38,289 bases of DNA from a virus. Shown piece after piece: positions 21,402 to 30,200 of the stretch. The DNA lies in the IMG/VR virus record IMGVR_UViG_3300017760_000023, positions 1-38,289 of that record; one strand, written 5' to 3'. Positions within the stretch are counted from its first letter, which is position 1; the number at the start of each line of letters is the position of its first letter. The position numbers were made by a program, and so were the translations under genes. Under the pieces are notes generated by a model. The model did no database searches, was not told the origin of the DNA, and saw only the letters and a list, made by a program, of their open reading frames with translations.

Positions 21402-24313
21402 TATTTTACCACCGTAAATTTATTAGCTTTCAATCTCTTTTCCGTTTGTAATACAAAAATATAAACACCAGGTTCTAACTTTTGATGTTTTTCATAAATA
21501 CTCATCTCAGGTATCCAAATGCTTGGTTCATTTGTAAAGTCAAAGGTATGTAATCCTTCAAATACATACTCGTTTAATAACGTTCCGATTCTCTGACCCA
21601 TTGAGTTTAAAATGTACAACTTTACGTTCTGTGATTCACTTAAGTAAAATTGAAATACTGTATTTTCTTTAAATGGATTCGGATAATTGTATGTTATACT
21701 TTCACTATCTGGCTTTGAACCTCCAAATGCCCAATACTTATTCCATACCTCGACATACCCATCACTCTTGTGTACAATCAAGTCCTCACCATTTGGTGTC
21801 GACGCCGCACTCTTACCAACAAACTTAATAGGTGCTGTGTATAATTCTTCTGCTTCAGGAAACTCTGCCTCAAATAATAATTTAAGACCTATCATTTCTG
21901 CTGTTATATGATACGTCTCTGGTGCATTGTTAGGTGAGTAATCGATACCACCAAATGAAACCTTTTGCCATCCAGCTATTGGGTCATGTACGTTTACATA
22001 GGTCATCCAAGGGCCAGGTAATACGTCGGTTTTCATATCAATAAACTTCAACGCTCTAGTATCAAACTCTACCTCAAACTCAAAACCAGCAACAATAACA
22101 TTATCATTTGGTATGATTGTTAATGGTACTTCGATTTGATTACCAGATTGTACCCTAACAGTAGAGTCTGCAGGTAACGATAGATAAACATCAGGTTGAA
22201 CACTTGAGTCTATTTTTGTTTTGTTCAAAGAACCAGCGGTAGGATTAAACTTATTCACATGATGACCTGGTGCACTAACACCTTTCCATCTATGATACAT
22301 TATATTAGAAGCTATATCATTTTGATATCCGTCACCACCACTCTCTGTAACTTTTGTACCTGTAGTATTTACATCACCAGTAAAGTAATATCCAATATCA
22401 GGCATCAGATAGTCAGGATTACCCTTCTGATTATTTCGTTCATATAATCTATCCTTGTGCCATTCAGAATATCCAGCACCCAATACTAAATGTAATGTAT
22501 CTAAACCAGTTTGTGCATCATTCATTAGAGGGTTTAATATTTCTATTTGACCAACAAAGTTACCGGATACATCTAATGCTTTTTGAGCATCTACAAGAGC
22601 CTTTGTTACAGTCATTGGAGCTTTCAAACTATCCACCCAACCAGCACTATTGTTTACAAAGTAAGCTGGATTCTCATTTGTTCTGTCAAGTCTCGACTTT
22701 TCTGCTATCGTGGTCTCATCCCAATAAACCGTGAACTCATATTTCTGTGGTCTTGACTGACCATTAACAGTTTGATAGTATGTGTAACTTGTATTGTTAC
22801 CATTAAAGTTATCTATTGTAGACCAATCCTCATAAGAGTTTCCGTTGTGGTGCGTATAGTTACTCATAATACCTGAAACGTATGACCACAATATGTATGT
22901 GTCATTTAAGAAAAACTTATCATCACCATCGACATCACCTATCAAGTATTCTATAGCAGTCAAGGTATCTATACGTGTGCCACCTGCATTATAATTTTTA
23001 TGTTTACTTGATTGAAAGTTAAACGATTTTATAGCATCAGCTACAGTTGTAATGTCATCCCTATCCAACTCAAGAATCGTATGACCAGGTATTCCGTCAG
23101 ACCCATCTGGTGGCCAGAATGACATACGATATCTATTGTTTCTTGGTAACTGAATATTATAATATCCCTTATCATCGGTGTAAGTAGAATCATAATATGA
23201 TATACCTAAGAATCCCTCACCAGGTAAAGTAGCATCACCAGTTGATGCGGTGTTTCCATTGAGAGCTTTTTTGTTAAATCTAAATGTGGAGGCGTGGTCA
23301 CCGATAACATCGTCACTTCCATCCTCGTCAGCTGTATTAGCATCATTAGCAATATCTTCTAAGTTATACCAATTTGTTATTCTTGGGTTAAAGTTAGCTT
23401 CATTTCTATCTAACTCAAACTTAATCTTCCAATACGGATATGTATTTTCCGCTTGTGTGTTCCACGATTCACCAGCCGCTCTGCCATGACCACCAGCATA
23501 TCTAAAGTACCCTTCAACATCCAATAATTTTGGGTGTAGTGTTATATCACCTCTAGCCCCATCAAGGTTAGTTGATTCAGTTCCATAGTTACCATCAATA
23601 TAAACCTTATACGCTGATGCGTAATTACCATTAGTAACGTAAGTATAATACCCAGTATTATTCTCATACTCGGTAGCTACCCTAAAACTTCTAGCATTAA
23701 AATTATCAGCTACGTCATTCACTTTAAAATGTAATTTTAATAATTCTGTTTGATTACCATCACCATTACCGAAAGTATGTGTACTTCCGTTGTGTGATAC
23801 CATAGTTATTCTCAACCAATCATATCTACTATCACTAGCTGATTTCTCACTACCAGCACTAGCTATACCATCTGTATAACCAACGTTGTTATACCAAGTT
23901 ACCTCATATGAATAATGATGACCATTCTCTCCATTATCACCCTCAGTCCAACCAGCGATATAAGCTCCCTTTTCAACCCGCGTCGAGTCGTGTCCTGTAG
24001 TTGTTGTATTGTCCCAAGTAAATAAATCATTATCGAACACTAAATCTAAACGAAAGGCCGTGACACTAGCACCATTGTCATCAAGTGTGACGGCTACTGT
24101 CATTACAGAATCTCTCCAAGCGTCAAAGTTATTATTCTTATAGGCAGGGGTTGAGGTATCGTCAGCCAAGTATGTTCTCAAGTCTTGAGTCACTTGGTCT
24201 CTCCACCAAAACTTTGGTGTCTTATATGTTCTCGATTGCATGAGTCTGATAATTGGTGTCTGAGAGTATGCAAAACCCATAACCATTAACAGAGTCAATA
24301 AAAATTTACGCAA
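21401..24313 (-). CDS. Exported protein with cohesin-like and dockerin-like parts and a C-terminal T9SS type A sorting domain
   Basis: A 970-aa protein from a TTG start (24313), with AGGAG 7 nt upstream; no ATG fits the signal peptide (FLLTLLMVMGFAYSQ). Residues about 68-205 and 708-855 look like cohesin-type beta sandwiches (VTAFRLDLVFDNDLFTW; VAGFEFEVEFDTRALKFIDM). Residues 458-480 (IGDVDGDDKFFLNDTYILWS) match the calcium-binding dockerin pattern. The C-terminus from about 873 (YNYPNPFKENTVFQFYLSES, VKLYILNSMGQRI, PGVYIFVLQTEKR...K) is a canonical type A sorting domain, used in Bacteroidota/FCB bacteria for export by T9SS and attachment to lipopolysaccharide. It is coupled to the 35-aa ORF and the PorV-like barrel. 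Its location in a phage late-gene array is unusual; function may be surface remodelling, adhesion or exclusion. Confidence 0.85.
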   Translation of the reverse strand: MRKFLLTLLMVMGFAYSQTPIIRLMQSRTYKTPKFWWRDQVTQDLRTYLADDTSTPAYKNNNFDAWRDSVMTVAVTLDDNGASVTAFRLDLVFDNDLFTWDNTTTTGHDSTRVEKGAYIAGWTEGDNGENGHHYSYEVTWYNNVGYTDGIASAGSEKSASDSRYDWLRITMVSHNGSTHTFGNGDGNQTELLKLHFKVNDVADNFNARSFRVATEYENNTGYYTYVTNGNYASAYKVYIDGNYGTESTNLDGARGDITLHPKLLDVEGYFRYAGGHGRAAGESWNTQAENTYPYWKIKFELDRNEANFNPRITNWYNLEDIANDANTADEDGSDDVIGDHASTFRFNKKALNGNTASTGDATLPGEGFLGISYYDSTYTDDKGYYNIQLPRNNRYRMSFWPPDGSDGIPGHTILELDRDDITTVADAIKSFNFQSSKHKNYNAGGTRIDTLTAIEYLIGDVDGDDKFFLNDTYILWSYVSGIMSNYTHHNGNSYEDWSTIDNFNGNNTSYTYYQTVNGQSRPQKYEFTVYWDETTIAEKSRLDRTNENPAYFVNNSAGWVDSLKAPMTVTKALVDAQKALDVSGNFVGQIEILNPLMNDAQTGLDTLHLVLGAGYSEWHKDRLYERNNQKGNPDYLMPDIGYYFTGDVNTTGTKVTESGGDGYQNDIASNIMYHRWKGVSAPGHHVNKFNPTAGSLNKTKIDSSVQPDVYLSLPADSTVRVQSGNQIEVPLTIIPNDNVIVAGFEFEVEFDTRALKFIDMKTDVLPGPWMTYVNVHDPIAGWQKVSFGGIDYSPNNAPETYHITAEMIGLKLLFEAEFPEAEELYTAPIKFVGKSAASTPNGEDLIVHKSDGYVEVWNKYWAFGGSKPDSESITYNYPNPFKENTVFQFYLSESQNVKLYILNSMGQRIGTLLNEYVFEGLHTFDFTNEPSIWIPEMSIYEKHQKLEPGVYIFVLQTEKRLKANKFTVVK

Positions 24314-24383
24314 TGTAAATCTCCTAATATTTCAAAAAAATTAGTAACCTTTTAGACTAAAAAGTATAGACTTTATTTCACTA

Positions 24384-24392
24384 TATAAATAT
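24384..24392. promoter_or_regulatory. TATAAATA (plus) / ATATTTA (minus) motif in the gap before the T9SS cargo gene
   Basis: The 112-nt gap between the tail genes and the T9SS cargo gene contains TATAAATA on the plus strand and AATATTTATATAG on the minus strand. It could mark a promoter for the surface island about 75 nt before the TTG start. The gap has no clear terminator. Orientation is ambiguous, so the call is tentative. Confidence 0.3.
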
Positions 24393-24425
24393 TATATATA
24401 TCTTGAAAAAATATGGCTTGGGGGA

Positions 24426-25535
24426 TTAATTTGTGTCAAATCTCACAACAAATGTGAGTGATAAATCCTTTTCATTCTTTATCGGACTGGCAGGTTTACC
24501 GATTGCCACTAACTCGTCTTCATCGTTGTATAGACCGATTGTTGTGACATAAGGAGAAAATTCACTGTGTGTGGTTTCACCAATAAATTCTTTTCCAATA
24601 TTGTATCCATCTTTATCGTAGGAGCTTGTGGAATATCCTAATGTTGCATAGTCTACACGAGGATATTCTGTTGAGATGGATGAGGTTGATGCAGTATATG
24701 CTATTGAAGTGTTCAGGCCAGCTAATGTGTCATAAGCTATCTCGATACTACCACTACGACCTACTCTAGCACTTTTATTGTTTGTAAACTGAAATTCATT
24801 TTCATCTATCGAACATAGATATTCTCTTTCATAAATAGTTTTTGTAGATTTAAATTCTACTGAAAAACCATCACTCCCCTCAAGTGTTCCAATTGTGTTA
24901 TATGGTTCACTTGTTTCAGTTATAACAACAAAGCCATCGGTATAAAATACGTTACCTACTAAACTACCACTGCCCGCTGCGATAGGTGACCTACTAGCAT
25001 AACTCGCAGAGAAAGCTACATCATATAGATTACCTCTGCCATCGTCTCTTAATAATAAGGTAGAGTCTGTGCTATTATCCGTCACTAATACAGAGAAAGG
25101 TTTTATACCTTCTCCGTAAAATTTTTGTGGTAAAGATATTACAGTAGCTGTTGTTCCGAGTTGTCGTGTGTGAGGTCTACGTAGAACTTTTTTTGTGTTG
25201 TCCAAAACACTTTCTGAATCATATTCAACTAAAGCTTGTGATGATGTAGGTACTCCACGAATTAAATCTATATAACCGCCCATGTTCCTTATATCTTTAT
25301 AATATAAGTTATTAATCATCCCGTAGTTAGGTGTCTTATAAAACACACTATCAGAAACAGTCTTTGAATCTGCAGTATCGGTTGAAAAATTATATAGATT
25401 AGAATCAGTCCCTTGAACTATAGGGATTGCGAATACACCACTGCCGCTATCGGCTTCAGTAAACTTAAACTTCTTATGAACCTGAAAGGATGATTTGGAC
25501 TTATCTGATTCTTCAAGACTTTTCTTGAACGACAT
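24426..25535 (-). CDS. Virion structural (tail/baseplate) protein, paralogue of the next gene
   Basis: A 369-aa protein rich in Ser, Thr, Asp and Tyr with no signal peptide. It is mainly beta (for example GNVFYTDGFVVITETSEPYN and ARVGRSGSIEIAYD). The C-terminal segment PYVTTIGLYNDEDELVAIGK then PASPIKNEKDLSLTFVVRFD is clearly related to the C-terminus of the 347-aa protein at 25546-26589, so the two are paralogues or share a terminal domain. I recall this GLYND-x-DEL ending in structural proteins of other marine myoviruses. It is the last gene of the tail block and ends just before a 112-nt gap. Exact position in the virion is unknown. Confidence 0.75.
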   Translation of the reverse strand: MSFKKSLEESDKSKSSFQVHKKFKFTEADSGSGVFAIPIVQGTDSNLYNFSTDTADSKTVSDSVFYKTPNYGMINNLYYKDIRNMGGYIDLIRGVPTSSQALVEYDSESVLDNTKKVLRRPHTRQLGTTATVISLPQKFYGEGIKPFSVLVTDNSTDSTLLLRDDGRGNLYDVAFSASYASRSPIAAGSGSLVGNVFYTDGFVVITETSEPYNTIGTLEGSDGFSVEFKSTKTIYEREYLCSIDENEFQFTNNKSARVGRSGSIEIAYDTLAGLNTSIAYTASTSSISTEYPRVDYATLGYSTSSYDKDGYNIGKEFIGETTHSEFSPYVTTIGLYNDEDELVAIGKPASPIKNEKDLSLTFVVRFDTN

Positions 25536-25545
25536 GACCTAACCC

Positions 25546-26589
25546 TTAAAAATCAAGTTTTACTTTAATCAATGCTTCCCTTGAACGAGATTTAATAATT
25601 GGTTTACTTAATTTAGCAACCGCCAATAACTCATCAGCGTCGTTATATAAACCCACAGTCGTTATAAAAGTTTTAGGGTCGTTTTGTAAGCCAGGTATAA
25701 TTCTCTTAACACCGGCTATTGATTCGGTATAGTAAGACTCATTTGTTGTTGCGTTGAAACGATTTGAGGTAGCTCTAATGAAGAAGTGTCGTGATGAGAT
25801 TGTTTCTTCTCGTTTAGCTTGGAAGTACGCACCACCTTTAATTGTCTCATAGAAAGCGTCATTATTCCCACCATCAGAATTAGAACCACTTCCGATTAAT
25901 GATGTTTTAGTACCAACTTTTACTATTTGTGATTCAATACGATTTGAATTTAAAATCAATGTACCAATTTCAGGATAAAATAAACCATAAGTACCATATG
26001 TGCTATCATCAGAAGCTTCATCTCTTATCGTTGTTCCGCCAGTTAAACTACCACTAACGATGTTATACTCTGGTGAGAAATTTCTTCTACTTGTATTACC
26101 ACCTTTGTTTGTTGAAGAATCATCAATTAGTTTTATCACTCCAGGCACACCACTACCACTTAAGTGTAATTCCCAACCACCTCTTTGCAAGGTTTCTCTA
26201 ATTCTTGCACGATTGAAAGTTAACACTAATATGTCGTCTGCCTCATGTGTACCAAAAGTAAACTTTTGTGTTTGTGGAGGATTAATTAATTGATTAAATT
26301 GTCCATATACAGCTGCTGATGGTCTTTCACCAGCGACCCCAACACCTCCGACTGAACCACTACCTTGAAAGTGTCCGTATGCTACACCAAACTGAATTGA
26401 TGCTGATGCGTTGGATTGTGGATTGAACTTATAAACATCTAAACTATAGTCACCTGTGCTACCACTTTGTACACTTGATGTAGAAAAAGTAGTTATACTT
26501 GAAACACCATCTTGGAAAACACCTGATGTTACAATCGAGCTATTGTTTACGATATCTTCTTGATTATCTAAAATTTTAAAAGTTGCCAT
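25546..26589 (-). CDS. Virion structural (tail/baseplate) protein
   Basis: A 347-aa protein, Ser/Gly/Thr-rich with many short beta stretches (SIQFGVAYGHFQGSGSVGG; EADDILVLTFNRARIRETLQ). The C-terminus TFITTVGLYNDADELLAVAK then LSKPIIKSRSREALIKVKLD matches the ending of the neighbouring 369-aa protein, indicating duplication. No signal peptide or enzyme motif. It is 10 nt from the next gene and 3 nt from the previous one, so it is part of the tail operon. Likely a wedge, neck or short-fibre component. Confidence 0.75.
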   Translation of the reverse strand: MATFKILDNQEDIVNNSSIVTSGVFQDGVSSITTFSTSSVQSGSTGDYSLDVYKFNPQSNASASIQFGVAYGHFQGSGSVGGVGVAGERPSAAVYGQFNQLINPPQTQKFTFGTHEADDILVLTFNRARIRETLQRGGWELHLSGSGVPGVIKLIDDSSTNKGGNTSRRNFSPEYNIVSGSLTGGTTIRDEASDDSTYGTYGLFYPEIGTLILNSNRIESQIVKVGTKTSLIGSGSNSDGGNNDAFYETIKGGAYFQAKREETISSRHFFIRATSNRFNATTNESYYTESIAGVKRIIPGLQNDPKTFITTVGLYNDADELLAVAKLSKPIIKSRSREALIKVKLDF

Positions 26590-26592
26590 TTA

Positions 26593-27213
26593 TTAACCTC
26601 CATATCCAGTACCAACGCCGGTAGCGGGGTCAAGGTTATCTTTTTCTGGTGAGTCTGGATTTATCGACGCACCCTCAGTCTTATTGACTTGTACACTTAC
26701 AATTGAAGTTAAGCCTGTATTGACACCTAATATAGAAACTGTTGCTGTTGCACTCTCTGTTATTTTTTGTGCTAATAGCGTAACATTTGGCCTACGTACA
26801 CTTCTAGATAAAGCATCACCTTGGAAACGAACTACATTAGTATTCGATATAGTGAATACAAATTGTTCATCACCATCTGATGTAGGTGACAATGGTACTA
26901 CCGCACCACCTGCTACGTTAGAGTTTGTTAAATTAGAAACAACTATACCGGCACCCGTTAATGGGACATCCACTAAGAAACTATTGAAAGTTCTACGATT
27001 TGGTATAGCCTCTAATAAATTCATGTTTTCGATTACTGAGCCGTAAGAATCTGTACCATTAGGGTGGGTAACGTCAAAAAGTGTGTAATCCACCTCTTCA
27101 TCGCTAAGAGCGAATTTTGTAATATTTAATCCCTCACCAGATGATAATAACTCTCTACCTCTCGTAGTGAGTATTGCGTCTACGGTCGTTGTTGAGTTGT
27201 CTAAAAATCCCAT
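26593..27213 (-). CDS. Conserved phage structural protein (MGFLDNSTTTVDAILTTRGR N-terminus)
   Basis: A 206-aa protein; ATG 27213 follows GGAGATAAAA, so the longer TTG-initiated frame (27225) is rejected. The N-terminus MGFLDNSTTTVDAILTTRGR, then FALSDEEVDYTLFDVTHPNG, is a conserved phage pattern that I recall from tail gene clusters. The remainder is beta-rich with a Gly-ending tail (DPATGVGTGYGG). It is the first gene after a 74-nt non-coding gap with an ATATTTA/TATAAATA motif, so it may head its own transcript with the two paralogous proteins downstream. Confidence 0.75.
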   Translation of the reverse strand: MGFLDNSTTTVDAILTTRGRELLSSGEGLNITKFALSDEEVDYTLFDVTHPNGTDSYGSVIENMNLLEAIPNRRTFNSFLVDVPLTGAGIVVSNLTNSNVAGGAVVPLSPTSDGDEQFVFTISNTNVVRFQGDALSRSVRRPNVTLLAQKITESATATVSILGVNTGLTSIVSVQVNKTEGASINPDSPEKDNLDPATGVGTGYGG

Positions 27214-27251
27214 TTTTATCTCCAAGATTTAATGTATTATAACTATTCAAT

Positions 27252-27260
27252 TATAAATAT
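27252..27260. promoter_or_regulatory. TATAAATA (plus) / ATATTTA (minus) motif before the 206-aa structural gene
   Basis: The 74-nt gap holds GAGATATTTATAATTGAA on the minus strand, about 40 nt before the ATG, and its complement contains the TATAAATA octamer. Position fits a promoter for 27213-24426. No hairpin terminator is visible after the 1423-aa gene. Recurrence in four gaps is the only support. Confidence 0.3.
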
Positions 27261-27287
27261 CTCTAATTAATTTTTTTTGTTTTAATT

Positions 27288-30200
27288 CTACTTATCGTCT
27301 AAAACCTGTAAGTCAGATGTTACACCATCAACTGGTATTGCTACAGTTGGTGCGGTTCTTCTAACTATCACAGGTGAATCCCCATCAATTGTTGTGTCTC
27401 GTGTATTTTTAACACCAGCGTAGAATAAATTATTAAAAGCAGTGTTATCTCTGTAATTGGTGTCTAAGTCAGTTTCAACCAATGACCTTGACGAATATAA
27501 ATTTTCTAAATTATCAGATGAGTAAATGTTACTATTATCAAAATCAGCCGCACTTGTATAGAAATATCTAAACTCACGATTGATTAATGATTTTCTATTG
27601 TCAAGTATTATTGAACCAGAAATCTCTTGAAAGACACTATCCGAACCACCATAGCTTGTTGAACCATTCACATAAAGTGTAGGGTCTTCAAGATTAAAGT
27701 TAGTTGCAAATTTATACAATGCTGGTTTAGCAACATAATCATTACCTGCTGTTATTGTACTTTCAAAATTAGGAAACTCCGATTCTATTGAAACAATTGA
27801 TGCACTTGTCTCACTTTCTTGCTCTAAGACTGATACGTTAATTGTATCTCGTAAATCTAATTGTTCTACTGTTGGATTACTTTGTTGTACAGGTGACTTT
27901 GGTCTTTCAAAAATATTACTTTCAATTAATGTTCCAAGATTTGCTTTAGCTCTCGCAGGTATAACCTTTCTAAGTTGTTTGAAAATATTTTGGTCGTATT
28001 TTTTAATAAGACTCATGTACTCAAAAAAGTTATTGTTACCTGTGTATTTCTTAAAGTATTTATCCGATTCTCTGCTTAACTCACTATACTCCTCAGAGAA
28101 TACATCTCTTGGGTCACCAATTAATTCGTTAAAATCTAAATTAGCAAATGAAGATACAATGTCATCATTAATAACATCGGTTGGTGAAAAGTATATTCCT
28201 AGCTTATTACTATCCAACGGAGATGTATCATTAGAACTATAATCATATCTTTGGGAGACGGATAGATTAGCACCACTACCACTCAGATAATTATCTTCTA
28301 TACGTATCTTATCAGACATCCTTCTATTTGGCCCATGATTCGGAACTAATGTTTTAGTTTTATCGATTACCGTTTCAAATGTATTCACTCCACCAAAACC
28401 TTGAGCACTACCTGATTGTGTATTTGTCTGGTCAGGTTTTACATCTCTAATAAAACCACCAGCTGCTAATGTTGTATTGTCATCAAAAGAGAATCTTCTA
28501 GCAATATTTTCATATGATGAAGATGGGGTATTTCCTATATATGATTTAGGTGTAGCAACGTGAACATCAAATCTTTCTTCTTCTAACGTCTCACTCCATA
28601 GTCTAAACTCCATCAATGAACCTGATAATTTATTAGCACTAAATGGTGTAGTTGTATTACCACCTATAAACAAATCACCACTACCAGTCCAAGCCGCGTT
28701 ATATGATTCTGATACCGAAGATGATATAATCATATTAGATTTAGATGCCAATCTTATTCTATCTAATCCACTATCATATTTTTTGACAAATAAGTCATAA
28801 TTAAAGGTATCATCTATACTATCACTATTCGCAGTTACTCTACGAACTGATACATCATCCCAATAGATTGAAGAAGATGGTTTATTGTTTTCAAATCTTA
28901 TACCTAATTTTGTAGTATTTGGAAACTTGATTGTTTTTCTAACTTGTATTTGTTTCCATTCATTTTCATTTACACCAACTCGTTGTGAACCTTTGATACC
29001 ACCATCAAAGTTCGTGTTTTCAAATTCTTGAGTCCAACTCACAACCTCTTCATTACTGTCTAATTCAAATAATGTTAATGAGGCAACTGAGTCAACTAAA
29101 CTAGCCGATGCTTTACAATAGGCAGAGAATAGATATGTCTGACCCTCACTTACATTTGTTATACTCGCTGAGTTACCAGGAAAGCGGTTCGCATCTGGAT
29201 TTCTATAAAAGAATGTATAAGATGTATTTGTATCGGAAGTGTTTTCGTGTAATAAACTTTTTGTGCCTGTTCTTGCAAAATTAGAACTACTGACTATTTC
29301 TATTCTACCAAACTCTGCACTATTACTACCAGTTATAAATGGTGGGTTAAAAAGTCCCTCATTTGTACCTACTTCGAAAGATGGATGAGGAAATAACTCA
29401 GCCTCAATTCTTGATTTTCTCAACATAACAGAATGATACTCACCATCAAATACTGGCAACAATGAAGAGCTTATTTCCTTGTAACCATCAGAGCCAGATA
29501 ACATAAATGATACTGTACCATTGTTATCAGCTGAACCATTATCTTTTAATTTTATAGCAAATTGGTCATCTTTTTGTACAAGTATTTGGTCGGAGCCAGA
29601 TACAGACCTAAATCTAAATTCAATAGTCTCAGGCTTAATTCCTTTGCTAGTATCATCCCAAGATGTCTCTACATATTGTGCACCCCTAAAACCTAATGCT
29701 CGTGTAAACCTCCTACCAATATCAAAGGTTGCTTTTTGATTATCTAATTGTAATCCACCATACTCTCTAACTCTAAGAATAGAACTTGGTATACCATAAC
29801 AATTCATGATTGCTCGAAGTGAACCCAAAGTACCTTTTGATTTTAGAATATAAGGCATACTTGATATCAATCTCTTAGTAATCTCTTTGGATATGTCACC
29901 TTCAGCTGGAGAGTCTAATGAACCTGATGTATATAATTCATATGAATCACCAGTTAATTTTTGTCCAAATCCAAATCTACTTAGCTCTAATAAATCTTTT
30001 CCATCTTGTGTATCCCAACCTAATGATTTAGCGACAGCAAAAATTAGGTCTGTGGATATACCATCTGATATATCATATTGTCTATCAGTTATATCTGTTA
30101 CGGATTTTATGTACAACCATAATTCGTCAAAGTGTTGACCAACCATGTCCATAAAATCTAAAAATTGTTTATTATCAAAATCAGCTGATATGTGTTCAGG

